NCBI GenBank assembly: GCA_028873865.1
Contig: JAPPNI010000010.1
Coordinates: 1-46,495 of the forward strand
Origin: Chloroflexota bacterium
GTDB lineage: Bacteria > Chloroflexota > Dehalococcoidia > Bin125
Direction of reading: 5' to 3'
DNA length: 46,495 nucleotides
Shown: positions 33,689-42,768 of the stretch, in pieces
Layout: the number at the start of each line of letters is the position of its first letter
How positions within the stretch are numbered: the first letter of the stretch is position 1
Position numbers and translations under genes: made by a program
The notes under the pieces: model-generated
What the model saw: only the letters and a program-made list of their open reading frames with translations
What the model was told of the DNA's origin: nothing
Databases searched by the model: none

Positions 33689-34795
33689 CTAGCTGTCGTC
33701 GGGCAGGAGATCCTCAACGTCGAGATCCAGCGGCTCGTAGTCGTTACGGAATCGGTCGTCGTCAGAGAAATCCTCCAACGCTGCTTCGACATATTCGTTG
33801 GTGTACGCCTCATCCAGATCGGCAGCCTCCGAAATCACGTTGTACTCCAGCATGATCCCTGCGGTGCGCGACGCCGACTCCTGGTCGATCACGCCCCAGC
33901 CCTTGGATGACGGCCACATCAGCTTGTTGATTTCGTTCATCATCCAGGTCTGGTGCGCCCGCGGCAGCGCTGGACCGTACTTGAGCACGATCTCAACGCA
34001 CTCCTCGGGATCGTCGGCGCAGACCGCCCAGCCCCTGGCTGAAGCGCGCAGGAAGCGAGTCACGATGTCCTGGTTGTCCTCGTCTTCGAGCCATTCGCCG
34101 CGCGCCAGCAGCGCGTCTTCAAGGGTGTTGGTGTCATGGTCGCCGAAGTCGACCACACGGAAGTCGCTGACCGGGTTGCCGGCCGCAATCAACTGTGCGA
34201 ACTCGTTGTAGATCATCGCCGAGGCGAGATCGACCTGGCGCTCCAGCAAGAGCTGCATGTCGAAGCCCTGGCCGACCAGTTCGACCTGGTCGTCGCCCGA
34301 ACCCTCGGTCAGGCCGTACTTGTTGATCGTGGCCGAGACCATCTCGTGTCCAGCCCAGACGCCGAGCTTCTTGCCTCCCCACTGTTCGGGCGAGGTGATC
34401 CCGTCGTCGGCCCAGGAGACGAGCCGGTAGCCGGAGCGCTCGAACACCTGCGCCACGGCAACCACGTCGATGCCCTGGTCACGTGCCGACAACACCACCG
34501 CGAAGGGCTGAACCGCCAGTTCGGCGGCGCCCGCCGCGACCAGCTGCACTGGCAGAATGTCGGGGCCGCCGGGCTGAATCTCGACATTGAGGTTCTCGTC
34601 CTCATAGAAGCCGTTCTCAAGCGCTGCGTAGTAGCCCGCGAACTGGGCCTGGACGACCCATTGCAAGACGATCTTGACGTCATCTGCCGGGCCCTCGGGC
34701 TCATCGTCACCGCCGCAGGCGGCAAGTAACCCTCCGACGACGATGAACAGGGAAGCGAGCAGATAGACGAGGTGGGAAGTTCGTGGTCTTGGCAT
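33689..34795 (-). CDS. NMT1/THI5-like ABC transporter substrate-binding lipoprotein
   Basis: This is the binding protein of the transporter whose ATPase and permeases close the operon. The signal peptide ends in LLAAC (Cys27). The mature domain has KIVLQWVVQAQFAGYYAALENGFY, the NMT1/THI5 signature strand and helix, then VQPFAVVLSARDQGIDV. The family is known for hydroxymethylpyrimidine-type and riboflavin-type ligands. In this operon a pyrimidine, dihydropyrimidine or hydantoin ligand is inferred. The ATG at 34795 has AAGGAG upstream; an extended frame to 34849 is not supported. It is 368 residues and the first gene of the operon, so the promoter should lie in 34796-34930. Confidence 0.87.
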   Translation of the reverse strand: MPRPRTSHLVYLLASLFIVVGGLLAACGGDDEPEGPADDVKIVLQWVVQAQFAGYYAALENGFYEDENLNVEIQPGGPDILPVQLVAAGAAELAVQPFAVVLSARDQGIDVVAVAQVFERSGYRLVSWADDGITSPEQWGGKKLGVWAGHEMVSATINKYGLTEGSGDDQVELVGQGFDMQLLLERQVDLASAMIYNEFAQLIAAGNPVSDFRVVDFGDHDTNTLEDALLARGEWLEDEDNQDIVTRFLRASARGWAVCADDPEECVEIVLKYGPALPRAHQTWMMNEINKLMWPSSKGWGVIDQESASRTAGIMLEYNVISEAADLDEAYTNEYVEAALEDFSDDDRFRNDYEPLDLDVEDLLPDDS

Positions 34796-34932
34796 CGGGC
34801 GTAGTCTCCTTCCGTCCGTTTCGGGCGATCGGGGACAGGATTGAGTCACCAGGCTGCTCGAACTCGGACGCGGAGAGGCTAGTCTTCTCGATTCGCGTTC
34901 TCAACCCTGGAACTCACAGCGGCCAACGGCAG

Positions 34933-35270
34933 ACGATGCACTTCCGCACCGCGCGACCGAGATGGTCCGAGTCCGGCGACCGGCACGGGTTCGATCACAT
35001 CGGCGTATGTTGGCGGTGCACCTGGCGGCACAGACGGAGCGAATTCGTGTCGGCTCGGCGGCAGTCGTGCGGGTAGGCAGATATCAGAAGTAGGAGTTTG
35101 AACGACTCGGACACACGCTGGATGAAAGCCGGGAACGCTTCGACGAGACGAGTATCTTCCACATGCCCATGCAACAGCCCCGTCCGCCGTTCGGATGCTT
35201 GGGCTGGACCCTGAATCAGTCCTGCCCGGGGCGGAAAGGCTCAACTGATCCCAGGCTGATTCGCCATGCA
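34933..35270 (+). pseudogene. Decayed LLM-family oxidoreductase gene relic
   Basis: Nucleotide comparison with the intact LLM gene at 36359-37396 shows a degraded copy. Matching blocks include CACCTGGCGGCACAGACGGA (intact: CACCTGGCCGCCCAGACCGA), GGACACACGCTGGATGAAAG and CGGGAACGCTTCGACGAG. Three internal deletions have removed sequence. One of them, 75 bp, falls exactly between two copies of CTTCGACGAG in the intact gene (36739 and 36814). A tyrosine codon has become a stop (AAGTAC to AAGTAG). Similarity fades near 35270. No open frame remains. Confidence 0.85.
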
Positions 35271-35334
35271 GTCACGCTGGACACCAACGGTAGTCTGCGG
35301 TTGAATCAACGCGATACCACGAGGAGACAGTCTG

Positions 35335-36309
35335 ATGGCTATTCCCGCGCTCGATATTGAGTCATACCTGGACGCTGAGCACCTCGCCGTGCTCGAGGCC
35401 ATGCCGGTGCGACTCGACCTGTCCGATATCCCGGCGACTCGGGCCGGCATGGCGGATCTGCGCGCCCTGTTGCCTGCCGTGCCCCTGCCCGACGGCGTCA
35501 CAGTCGAGGATCACATAGCGCCGGGTCCCGAGGGCGCGCCCGACGTGATGGTCCGTACCTATCGTCCCGCCTCGCTGCCGACCAATGCACCGGCGCTGTA
35601 CTGGATTCACGGCGGCGGCATGGTCCTTGGCAGCGTCGAGATGAACGATCCGTACTGCGCCGGCATCGCCGACGAATTAAATGTGTTGGTCGCCTCGGTC
35701 GAGTACCGCTTGGCGCCCGAGCATCCGTTCCCTGCGCCGATCGAGGACTGCTACGCCGGCCTGCGCTGGTTCGCGTCCTCCGCCGATGAGCTGGGCGTTG
35801 ACCGCAGCCGGATCGCGATCGGCGGCGGCAGTGCCGGCGGCGGTCTGGCGGCGGGACTGGCCCTGGTCGCCCGCGATCGAGGCGAGGTCGAGGTCTGCTT
35901 CCAGATGCTGGTCTACCCGATGCTCGACGATCGCAACACAACTCGAAGCAGTCATACGATCACCGACTCGCGGGTCTGGAACCGGCCCGCGAATCTCGCC
36001 GGTTGGAACGCCTACCTCTCGGGCAACGCCGGCGGCGACGACATCTCGCCGTACGCCGCGCCGGCGCGGGCGACCGATCTGAGCGGTCTTCCTCCCGCCT
36101 ACATCAATGTTGGCACCCTCGATCTGTTCCTCGACGAGGACATCGCCTACGCGCAGGCGCTCCTGGCCGCCAACGTGCCGACTGAGCTCCGCGTGTACCC
36201 GGGCGCCTTCCATGGTTCGCCGAGCATGGCGCCGGACGCCGAGATCTCCCGGCGCTGGAACAGTGACGAACTCTCGGCGCTCGACCGCGCGCTCAACGGA
36301 CCACGCTGA
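35335..36309 (+). CDS. Alpha/beta hydrolase, hormone-sensitive-lipase family esterase
   Basis: The 324-residue esterase has the HSL oxyanion motif HGGG (92-95) and the nucleophile in GGGSAGGG (S166). The acid is in GTLDLFLDED and the histidine in GAFHGSP near the C-terminus. The ATG at 35335 is preceded by GAGGAGACAG. HSL-type enzymes split short-chain carboxylic esters, lactones or carbamates. It lies 49 bp before the LLM gene on the same strand, so the two may work on one substrate. A relic of an LLM gene lies directly upstream, which suggests that this pair or its neighbourhood was once duplicated. Confidence 0.88.
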   Translation: MAIPALDIESYLDAEHLAVLEAMPVRLDLSDIPATRAGMADLRALLPAVPLPDGVTVEDHIAPGPEGAPDVMVRTYRPASLPTNAPALYWIHGGGMVLGSVEMNDPYCAGIADELNVLVASVEYRLAPEHPFPAPIEDCYAGLRWFASSADELGVDRSRIAIGGGSAGGGLAAGLALVARDRGEVEVCFQMLVYPMLDDRNTTRSSHTITDSRVWNRPANLAGWNAYLSGNAGGDDISPYAAPARATDLSGLPPAYINVGTLDLFLDEDIAYAQALLAANVPTELRVYPGAFHGSPSMAPDAEISRRWNSDELSALDRALNGPR

Positions 36310-36358
36310 CCGGCACCCCAAGTCGCGCTGCCGACTAACACCAACGGAGACAGCACCC

Positions 36359-37396
36359 ATGGACTGCGGAACGTTCCTGCTGCTTCAATCGCCGGGCGGG
36401 CAAGATCATGCCGAGGTCTTCGCTCGGGCGACGGAGATGACCCAGGCGGCCGACCGGCTCGGGTTCGACAGCGTCTGGTGCGCGGAGCATCACTTCTCGA
36501 CCTATGGCTACCTGTCGCGACCGCTGATGTTCGCAATGCACCTGGCCGCCCAGACCGAGCGGATCCGCGTCGGTTCGGCCGTCGTCGTGCTGCCGCTGCA
36601 CCATCCGCTGGTCGTGGCCGAGGAGATCGCCACCGCCGACCTGCTTAGCGGCGGGCGACTCGATGTCGGATTGGGTCGCGGGTACCAGAAGTACGAGTTC
36701 GAACGCCTCGGCCACACGCTGGACGAGAGCCGGGAACGCTTCGACGAGTCGGTCGACATCCTGCTCAAGGCGTTCGAGGGCGAACCGTTCTCGCACGAGG
36801 GCAAGCACTACTGCTTCGACGAGACCAGCATTTTCCCGATGCCGGTTCAGCGGCCGCATCCGCCGTTCTGGATGGTGGGCCAGAGCCCGGAATCGATCGA
36901 GGCGACAGCGAAGCGGGGCTTCAACCTGATCTCGGGCGGATTCGGCATCCCGATTGAGCGGTTGGCGGAGTTCCGCCAGACGTTCGATCGGGCGATCCCG
37001 GACCAGGCGCAACGAGATTCGATCCGGGTCAGCACGCAGCGTCCCGTCTACGTGACCCACGATGAGTCCGAACTGTCAGAGATCGTCGAGCAGGCCCGCT
37101 GGAACATGCGGGTGACCCTGAGTCTGCGCCAGGGTCTGGCGAGGGTCGATCACGGCCGGGCCGTGGCGATTCCGTTCGACGAAGAACCGAGCGTCGAGGA
37201 TTTGCTCGACCGCTACTTCGTGGTCGGCACGCCCGATACGTGCATCGAGAAGATCAAGCAGTTACGCGAAGTGATGGGCATCGATCACTTCAACGCCAAC
37301 TTCTGGTTCGGCGACCTCTCACAGAAGCAGATCCTGAAATCGATGAATCTGTTCGCAGAGGAGATCTTGCCGCTGATGAAGTCGGGGGAGGTCTAG
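36359..37396 (+). CDS. LLM-class flavin-dependent oxidoreductase
   Basis: The 345-residue luciferase-like monooxygenase shows DRLGFDSVWCAEHHF, the AEHHF motif of the bacterial luciferase branch, then RIRVGSAVVVLPLHHPLVVAEE, SGGRLDVGLGRGYQKYEF and PPFWMVGQSPESI. This branch uses reduced flavin and oxygen. The ATG at 36359 has GGAGACAG upstream; the longer open frame that begins inside the esterase gene is not supported. It probably forms an operon with the esterase. Its 3' end overlaps the convergent SDR gene by 4 bp. The substrate is unknown. Confidence 0.88.
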   Translation: MDCGTFLLLQSPGGQDHAEVFARATEMTQAADRLGFDSVWCAEHHFSTYGYLSRPLMFAMHLAAQTERIRVGSAVVVLPLHHPLVVAEEIATADLLSGGRLDVGLGRGYQKYEFERLGHTLDESRERFDESVDILLKAFEGEPFSHEGKHYCFDETSIFPMPVQRPHPPFWMVGQSPESIEATAKRGFNLISGGFGIPIERLAEFRQTFDRAIPDQAQRDSIRVSTQRPVYVTHDESELSEIVEQARWNMRVTLSLRQGLARVDHGRAVAIPFDEEPSVEDLLDRYFVVGTPDTCIEKIKQLREVMGIDHFNANFWFGDLSQKQILKSMNLFAEEILPLMKSGEV

Positions 37397-38109
37397 GCGC
37401 CTCCGGTCACGTCAATCGTGACGCCGGTGACGAAGTCGGCGTGCGAGGAGGCGAGGAAGCAGACGACGTTGGCCTGGTCGATGGGTTCGGCGAGGCGGCG
37501 CAACGGCGTGCTGGCAACCGCACGTTCTCGCAGTTCGGCCGGGCGGCCTTCCCAATGGCGGCGGATCCGATTGGTCAAGGTGGCCGACGGCGCGATCGCG
37601 TTGACGTTGATCCCAGCCGGACCAAGCTCCAGGGCGAGCTTGGTCGTCATGGCGATGATCCCGCCCTTGGCCGCGGAGTAGGCGCTGGAACTGGTGGCGC
37701 TCTTACCTCGGCCGGCGATCGAGGCGAAGTTGACGATCTTGCCGCTGCCCTGACGGATCATGTGCGGCACCACCGCGTGGCAGAAGAGGAACGTGCCGCT
37801 GAGGTTGAAGTCCAGGACTTGCTGCCATTCCTCCATGGTCAGCTCGTCGACGGTGGCACCTGCGTTGGCAATGATCGTGGAGCCGCCGACGCCGTTGATC
37901 AGAATGTCGATTCGGCCGTAGCGGTCGACGACGTCGGCGACGACCGCGTCGACGTCTTCCTGCTTCAGCGAGTTGGCGCAGTAGGCGAGGTGCTCGCCGC
38001 CGCCGGCCTCGGCTGCGATGATCTCGGCGCTGGCGCGGCAGATGCCGTCGGCAGCGCCCGAGATCAGCGCAACCTTGCCGCGGAAGCGAGCGAATGATTG
38101 GTCAGGCAT
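37393..38109 (-). CDS. Short-chain dehydrogenase with a shortened cofactor-binding region
   Basis: This SDR-fold protein of 238 residues keeps the catalytic residues S130 (NFASIAG), Y144 and K148 (YSAAKGG) and the C-terminal VTIDVTGG. The Rossmann half is unusual. The glycine motif reads SGAADGIC rather than ending GIG, and NNAG is replaced by NGVG. Between GIC and GRID only 40 residues remain, against 62 in the neighbouring SDR at 44540. The second beta strand and the loop that selects NAD or NADP are therefore missing. The frame is uninterrupted. It follows the enoyl-CoA hydratase gene by 39 bp. It may be a decaying or repurposed enzyme. Confidence 0.75.
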   Translation of the reverse strand: MPDQSFARFRGKVALISGAADGICRASAEIIAAEAGGGEHLAYCANSLKQEDVDAVVADVVDRYGRIDILINGVGGSTIIANAGATVDELTMEEWQQVLDFNLSGTFLFCHAVVPHMIRQGSGKIVNFASIAGRGKSATSSSAYSAAKGGIIAMTTKLALELGPAGINVNAIAPSATLTNRIRRHWEGRPAELRERAVASTPLRRLAEPIDQANVVCFLASSHADFVTGVTIDVTGGA

Positions 38110-38148
38110 GGCATCCTCCAGTGGACATCAATCGAGTGACGTTGAGCG

Positions 38149-39006
38149 CTAGCGGCCAGCGAAATCCGGATCGCGGCGCTCGCGCAGTGCGGCGCGCGCC
38201 TCGTCGGCGTCTTCCGACGTGGCCAGTATCGGCGACGCGTTGGAGGTCAGCACCGCTGTGGTTTCCAGGGTGCTGTCCATGGCGGCTCGGATCACGCGCT
38301 TGTTGATCCAGGTGACCAACGGCGGATTGCGCATGATCCGAGCGCACAGGGCGCGAACCTCGTCCTCCAACTCTTCCGACGGCACGAGTCGGTTCAGCAC
38401 GCCCCACTCTGCCGCCGTCGGGCCGTCGAGGTGGCCGGTGAATGAAAACTCCAGCGCGCGGCCAAGCCCGGCCAGACGAGTCAGGTGGTACGCGCCACCG
38501 TTCTCGATGATCTGGCCGACCTGTTGATACGCAATGAAGCGAGTCCTCTCGCTGCCGTATCGGATGTCGCATTGCAGGGCCATGTCCATGCCGAAACCGG
38601 CGGCGACGCCGTTGACCATCGCGACCGTCGGTTTGCGCACGTAGGAGATATCGCGCATCAGCTTGGTCAGGCCGTAGTAGAAGCGCTGCCGGGTCGCGTC
38701 GAGGCCGCCTGCCTCGTAGGGCGCGTTGCCGAGATAGTTGTCGTTCGGCTCGAAGTCGCCAAGGTCCGAGCCGCGTACGTCGGCGCCGGCGCAAAACCCT
38801 CGTCCCACGCCGGTCAGGACGATCACCTTGACGTCAGGATCGTCGTCTGCGGCGCGCATGTACTCGCCGACTTTGGCCAGCGTGCCGGTGCGCTCTGCGC
38901 CGCCAACAGCGGCGTTGAGCTTCTCGGGCCGATTGAACTTGATCCAGAGGATCCCGTTGTCTTCCTTCTCGTAGAGCAAATATGGGACGAGCTCGAGTTG
39001 CTGCAT
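38149..39006 (-). CDS. Enoyl-CoA hydratase/isomerase family protein
   Basis: The 285-residue crotonase-fold protein has GRGFCAGADVRG at about 68-79 (first oxyanion-hole strand), NGVAAGFGMDMALQCDIRYG, and QIIENGGAYHLTRLAGLGRA with a glutamate at the usual acid/base region. The ATG at 39006 has GGAGG at good distance. The family hydrates, isomerises or dehalogenates acyl-CoA thioesters; the exact reaction is not readable. It is followed by the shortened SDR gene and preceded by the nitrate transporter gene on the same strand. A functional link to nitrate use is not obvious. Confidence 0.88.
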   Translation of the reverse strand: MQQLELVPYLLYEKEDNGILWIKFNRPEKLNAAVGGAERTGTLAKVGEYMRAADDDPDVKVIVLTGVGRGFCAGADVRGSDLGDFEPNDNYLGNAPYEAGGLDATRQRFYYGLTKLMRDISYVRKPTVAMVNGVAAGFGMDMALQCDIRYGSERTRFIAYQQVGQIIENGGAYHLTRLAGLGRALEFSFTGHLDGPTAAEWGVLNRLVPSEELEDEVRALCARIMRNPPLVTWINKRVIRAAMDSTLETTAVLTSNASPILATSEDADEARAALRERRDPDFAGR

Positions 39007-39098
39007 CGGAGCCTCCGTTGAACACGCGGCGCTGTTGGACTCGCGACGAGATTAGCGCCCCACTGAGGAGGAATGCGGAAGCGTCCGTGAACGTCCTG

Positions 39099-40445
39099 CT
39101 AGTCAAGCACGGCGACTGTTGCGGCACGGCCTTCGAGCGCTTCCCGCATTCGCCGGCGCTCGATCGCTTCCACGCGCCTGGGGAAGCGGACAAAGAGGGC
39201 CAGCGGGGCCATACAAACGACGGTCATGCCGAGGTAGAGCAATGCGTCCTCAACCGCGACGCCCTCGGCGCGAAGCAGGAAGCCTGCTGCCACCGCTCCG
39301 GCGTTACCGCCGGCTCCGACGATGCCGGCCACCGCGCCCAGCGCCTTCTTGTTGATGAACGGGACCACGCCGAAGGTCGCGCCCTCGGTCATCTGCACGC
39401 AGATGCTGAACACGATCAGCATCGGAATGGCGAGGATCAACACCTCCATCCGCGAGAAGGCAATCAGCGCGATGCCTTCGAGCAGCAGCACGCCGCCCAT
39501 GAACAGGGTGCGTCCCCGCAGCCCCGCGCGGATGCCGAATCTGTCGGAGAGCATGCCGCCCGTGGTGCGGGCGAAGATGTTCATCAACCCGAACAGCGAG
39601 GCGATCACGCCGGCGAGGACGATGTCGAGGCCGAAGTTGTCCTGGAAGTAGAGCGCGGCCATGCCGTTGATCGTGAGCTCGATCCCGAAGCAGCCGCCGT
39701 AGATCACGAAGAGCAACCAGACCCGCGGATCGCGGGCCGCGCTGGCGAACGCGCCCGGCTCGGTCTGCCTGGTCACCTTGCCCTCGGCGCGCAGGTCCTG
39801 GAAGTCACCGTCCGGCGCGTCCTGGGTGAACCGGTGATAGACGATGCCCATCAGGAACAGCGCGACGCCGGGAATCACCATCGCGACTCGCCAGCCCAGG
39901 GCGTCGTTGGCGACAAAGAACAGCACGCCGGTCATTACCAGCGGCATCACGAGTTGGGTCACACCGCCGCCGAGGTTTCCCCAGCCGGCCGTCGTCGCGT
40001 TGGCCGTGCCAACCACGTTCGGCGCGAACATCACCGACGTGTGGTACTGCGTGATCACAAACGAGGCGCCGATCACACCGATCAGCAGGCGGAAGATGAC
40101 GAAGGTCTCGAAGTTCTGGGAGAGGCCAATCAGCATGACCGGAATCGAGCCGAGGATCAGCAGACCGGTGTAGGTACGCCGGGGACCAACTCGGTCCAGG
40201 ATCCAGCCGACGGCCACGCGGGCGAAGATCGTGATGAACACTGAGGCGATCAGCGAGGTGAATACCTGGGACTTGGTCAGATCGAGATCTTCACGAACCT
40301 CACCGAGCAGCGGAGCGATCCCGAACCAGCCAAAGAAACAGAGGAAAAATGCCAGCCAGGTGAGGTGAAAGGTGCGCATGTGCGCCGAGGCAAGGCTCCT
40401 GAGTTTGATCGAGGTCGCCTTGCCCCCCAACTCGTTCTGATTCAT
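39099..40445 (-). CDS. narK: NarK/NasA-type nitrate/nitrite MFS transporter
   Basis: The 448-residue protein of about twelve membrane helices belongs to the nitrate-nitrite porter group. It has HLTWLAFFLCFFGWFGIAPL at the first helix, the MFS loop RVAVGWILDRVGPRR and the nitrate signature GWGNLGGGVTQ. The ATG at 40445 is preceded by GGAGGTG. It would bring nitrate in for the reductase encoded 165 bp upstream. Together with nirA and narB it makes an assimilatory set. Confidence 0.92.
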   Translation of the reverse strand: MNQNELGGKATSIKLRSLASAHMRTFHLTWLAFFLCFFGWFGIAPLLGEVREDLDLTKSQVFTSLIASVFITIFARVAVGWILDRVGPRRTYTGLLILGSIPVMLIGLSQNFETFVIFRLLIGVIGASFVITQYHTSVMFAPNVVGTANATTAGWGNLGGGVTQLVMPLVMTGVLFFVANDALGWRVAMVIPGVALFLMGIVYHRFTQDAPDGDFQDLRAEGKVTRQTEPGAFASAARDPRVWLLFVIYGGCFGIELTINGMAALYFQDNFGLDIVLAGVIASLFGLMNIFARTTGGMLSDRFGIRAGLRGRTLFMGGVLLLEGIALIAFSRMEVLILAIPMLIVFSICVQMTEGATFGVVPFINKKALGAVAGIVGAGGNAGAVAAGFLLRAEGVAVEDALLYLGMTVVCMAPLALFVRFPRRVEAIERRRMREALEGRAATVAVLD

Positions 40446-40610
40446 GGCGCACCTCCATCGTCGCTCGTTCATGCCAACACCGACGACGCTACGGAGGGCC
40501 AGTTACACATTGATTGCGGCATGTTTCGGCGGAATGACACGGACGTTGCCGCTGCATGTCGGAGCGGCAGTGGTGTCAACTGGGCGACGCGAAATGAATG
40601 CGGAGTCTGC

Positions 40611-42761
40611 TCAGTCGGCGCCAACCGGCTCGACTCGCACCGCCGCAAACTTGAGCTCGGGCTGCTTCGAGCGGGGATCGAAGGCTTCGCTGGCAGAAGC
40701 GTTGGAGGGGCCATCGTCCGACCACAACGAACCCCAGTGGAATGGGGCGAAGACGGACCCAGCCCTGATCGTCTCATTGACCCTCGCGGTCGACTCGAAC
40801 GCCCCTCGCCGAGATACGATCCGCACCCGATCACGATCGCCGATGCCCAGGCCGATCGCGTCGGAAGAACTGATCTCCAGGAATGGCTGCTTCTCCGACT
40901 TGAGCAGCTTGGCCGAGCGCCCCGTGCGCGTCATCGTGTGCCATTGATCCTTGATGCGGCCAGTAATCAGGGCGAAGGGATATTCGTCGTTGACGGCGTC
41001 GGCGGGCGGCGTCCATCGCGGCACGTGCATCCGCGCCCGGCTGTCGGCAGTGTGAAAGCGGCCGTCCTCGAACAGGCGACGGCCGTCGGGCGGCGGCCCC
41101 GAACGTGCGGTGGAGGGATACGGCCACTGGATACCGGCGCGATGCTGGGCCAGCAACGGATAGGAGATACCGGTGATATCCATGTCGCGCCCGCGTGAGA
41201 GTTCCCGGTACTCGTGGAAGATCTCCTCCAGGCCGTCGTAACGGAATGCGTCGCCGAAGCCCAGGGCCTCAGCCATTCTGCAGATGATCTGCCAGTCCGG
41301 AAGTGCCTCACCCGGAGGCGGCGAGACCTGCTCAAGCAGACAGATGCGCCGCTCGGAGTTGGTCATCGTCCCGCCCCGCTCCGACCATTGAGCGGCCGGC
41401 AGGAGGATGTCGGCGACCTGTGTGGTCTCAGTCGGTTGATAGGCGTCCTGCACGATGACGGTCTCCGCCTGCGCGAACGCGGCCCGGACCCGGTCACTGT
41501 TCGGCAATGAGGCGACGGGATTGGTCGCCGCGACCCAGACCACTTTGATCTGCCCGCGCTCCAGCCGCTCGACCATCTCAATCGCCGTAACACCCGGTCG
41601 GTCAGAGATGCTTCCCGGCGGGATGCCCCAGGCCTGCTCGACTTCGGCGCGGTGCGCCGGATTGGCTACCAGACGGTGACCGGGCAGCGTCGTCGCGAGA
41701 CCACCCTGTTCGCGTCCGCCCATCGCGTTGGGCTGACCGGTCAGCGACATCGGACCGGCGCCCGGCTTGCCGATGTTGCCGGTCGCCAGCGAGAGATTGA
41801 TCAGCGCGAGATTCTTGTCAACACCCGACGTCGACTGATTCGCGCCCATTGTCCAGAAGGTGAGTATCGGCCCGTTGTCGGCGATGATCCGCGCCGTGTT
41901 CAGGATATCGACGGCGTTCAGTCCGGTGACCTCAACCGCTCGCTCAGCCGACCAACCGTCGAGCGATTCCGCCACCTGCTCCCAGCCCGTGGTGTGATCT
42001 TGCAGATAACTCTCGTCTAGCCCACCCGCCAGCCGGACCTCGAACAGGAGCGACTGCAGCAACGCAACATCAGTGCCTGGCCTCAGGGCCAGATGAATAT
42101 CGGCGATCTCCGTCGTTCTGGTCGCTCTCGGATCGACCACGATCACCTTGACGCGGTCTTTGGCCGCACGTTTCCTCGCCTTGATCCGCTCGAACAGGAT
42201 TGGGTGGCAGGCCTCCATGTTGGCGCCGACGATCAGGAACGTGTTCGCCTGTTCGATGTCGGCATAGCCGGCCGGGGGCGCGTCGGATCCGAATGTCATG
42301 TTGTAGGCAGTTACGGCCGAGGCCATGCAGAGCCGTGAGTTGGTGTCCTGATTGTTGGTTCCGATGTAGCCCTTGGCCAACTTGCCGAACAGGTAGTAGT
42401 CCTCGGTCACCAACTGCCCCGAGCCGTACATCATCACGCTGTCAGGTCCGAACTCATCGACGGCGCGGCGAATCGCGCCGGCGGCCCGTTCGATAGCCTC
42501 GTCCCACGATGTTCGGCGCGGCTCGCTCCCCTTGACGTCGCCCACGTGCGGATAGAGCAGCCGGGCTTCCTCGACGAAGATGTCCGGCAGCAACGCCCCT
42601 TTGGCGCAGAGCTTGCCTCGATTCACCGGGTGATCTTCATCGCCGCGCACAGCCGACACCACGCCGTTGCGCGTCTGCACCTTCACCCCGCAGCCGACGC
42701 CGCAGTAACAGCAGATGGAGCGCTTCCATCCATCACGACGAAGCAGGGATGGTCGAGCCAT
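40611..42761 (-). CDS. narB: Assimilatory nitrate reductase, molybdopterin catalytic subunit
   Basis: The 716-residue molybdopterin oxidoreductase reduces nitrate to nitrite. An N-terminal [4Fe-4S] site is formed by C17, C20, C24 and C52 (CCYCGVGC, then KLCAKG). The Mo-ligand cysteine is in DTNSRLCMASA, and the molybdopterin-dinucleotide-binding domain closes the protein. There is no C-terminal BFD-type iron-sulfur domain and no signal peptide, which fits the cytoplasmic NarB/NasC type. The ATG at 42761 is 7 bp after the nirA stop. A TTG at 42800 would overlap nirA and add 13 residues. Confidence 0.93.
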   Translation of the reverse strand: MARPSLLRRDGWKRSICCYCGVGCGVKVQTRNGVVSAVRGDEDHPVNRGKLCAKGALLPDIFVEEARLLYPHVGDVKGSEPRRTSWDEAIERAAGAIRRAVDEFGPDSVMMYGSGQLVTEDYYLFGKLAKGYIGTNNQDTNSRLCMASAVTAYNMTFGSDAPPAGYADIEQANTFLIVGANMEACHPILFERIKARKRAAKDRVKVIVVDPRATRTTEIADIHLALRPGTDVALLQSLLFEVRLAGGLDESYLQDHTTGWEQVAESLDGWSAERAVEVTGLNAVDILNTARIIADNGPILTFWTMGANQSTSGVDKNLALINLSLATGNIGKPGAGPMSLTGQPNAMGGREQGGLATTLPGHRLVANPAHRAEVEQAWGIPPGSISDRPGVTAIEMVERLERGQIKVVWVAATNPVASLPNSDRVRAAFAQAETVIVQDAYQPTETTQVADILLPAAQWSERGGTMTNSERRICLLEQVSPPPGEALPDWQIICRMAEALGFGDAFRYDGLEEIFHEYRELSRGRDMDITGISYPLLAQHRAGIQWPYPSTARSGPPPDGRRLFEDGRFHTADSRARMHVPRWTPPADAVNDEYPFALITGRIKDQWHTMTRTGRSAKLLKSEKQPFLEISSSDAIGLGIGDRDRVRIVSRRGAFESTARVNETIRAGSVFAPFHWGSLWSDDGPSNASASEAFDPRSKQPELKFAAVRVEPVGAD

Positions 42762-42768
42762 TCGGTGT

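Noticed and set aside
38982..40244. 420-codon open frame on the + strand
   Set aside because: It is antisense to narK. The product is soluble and rich in His, Gln, Glu and Arg, as expected when hydrophobic codons are read in reverse.
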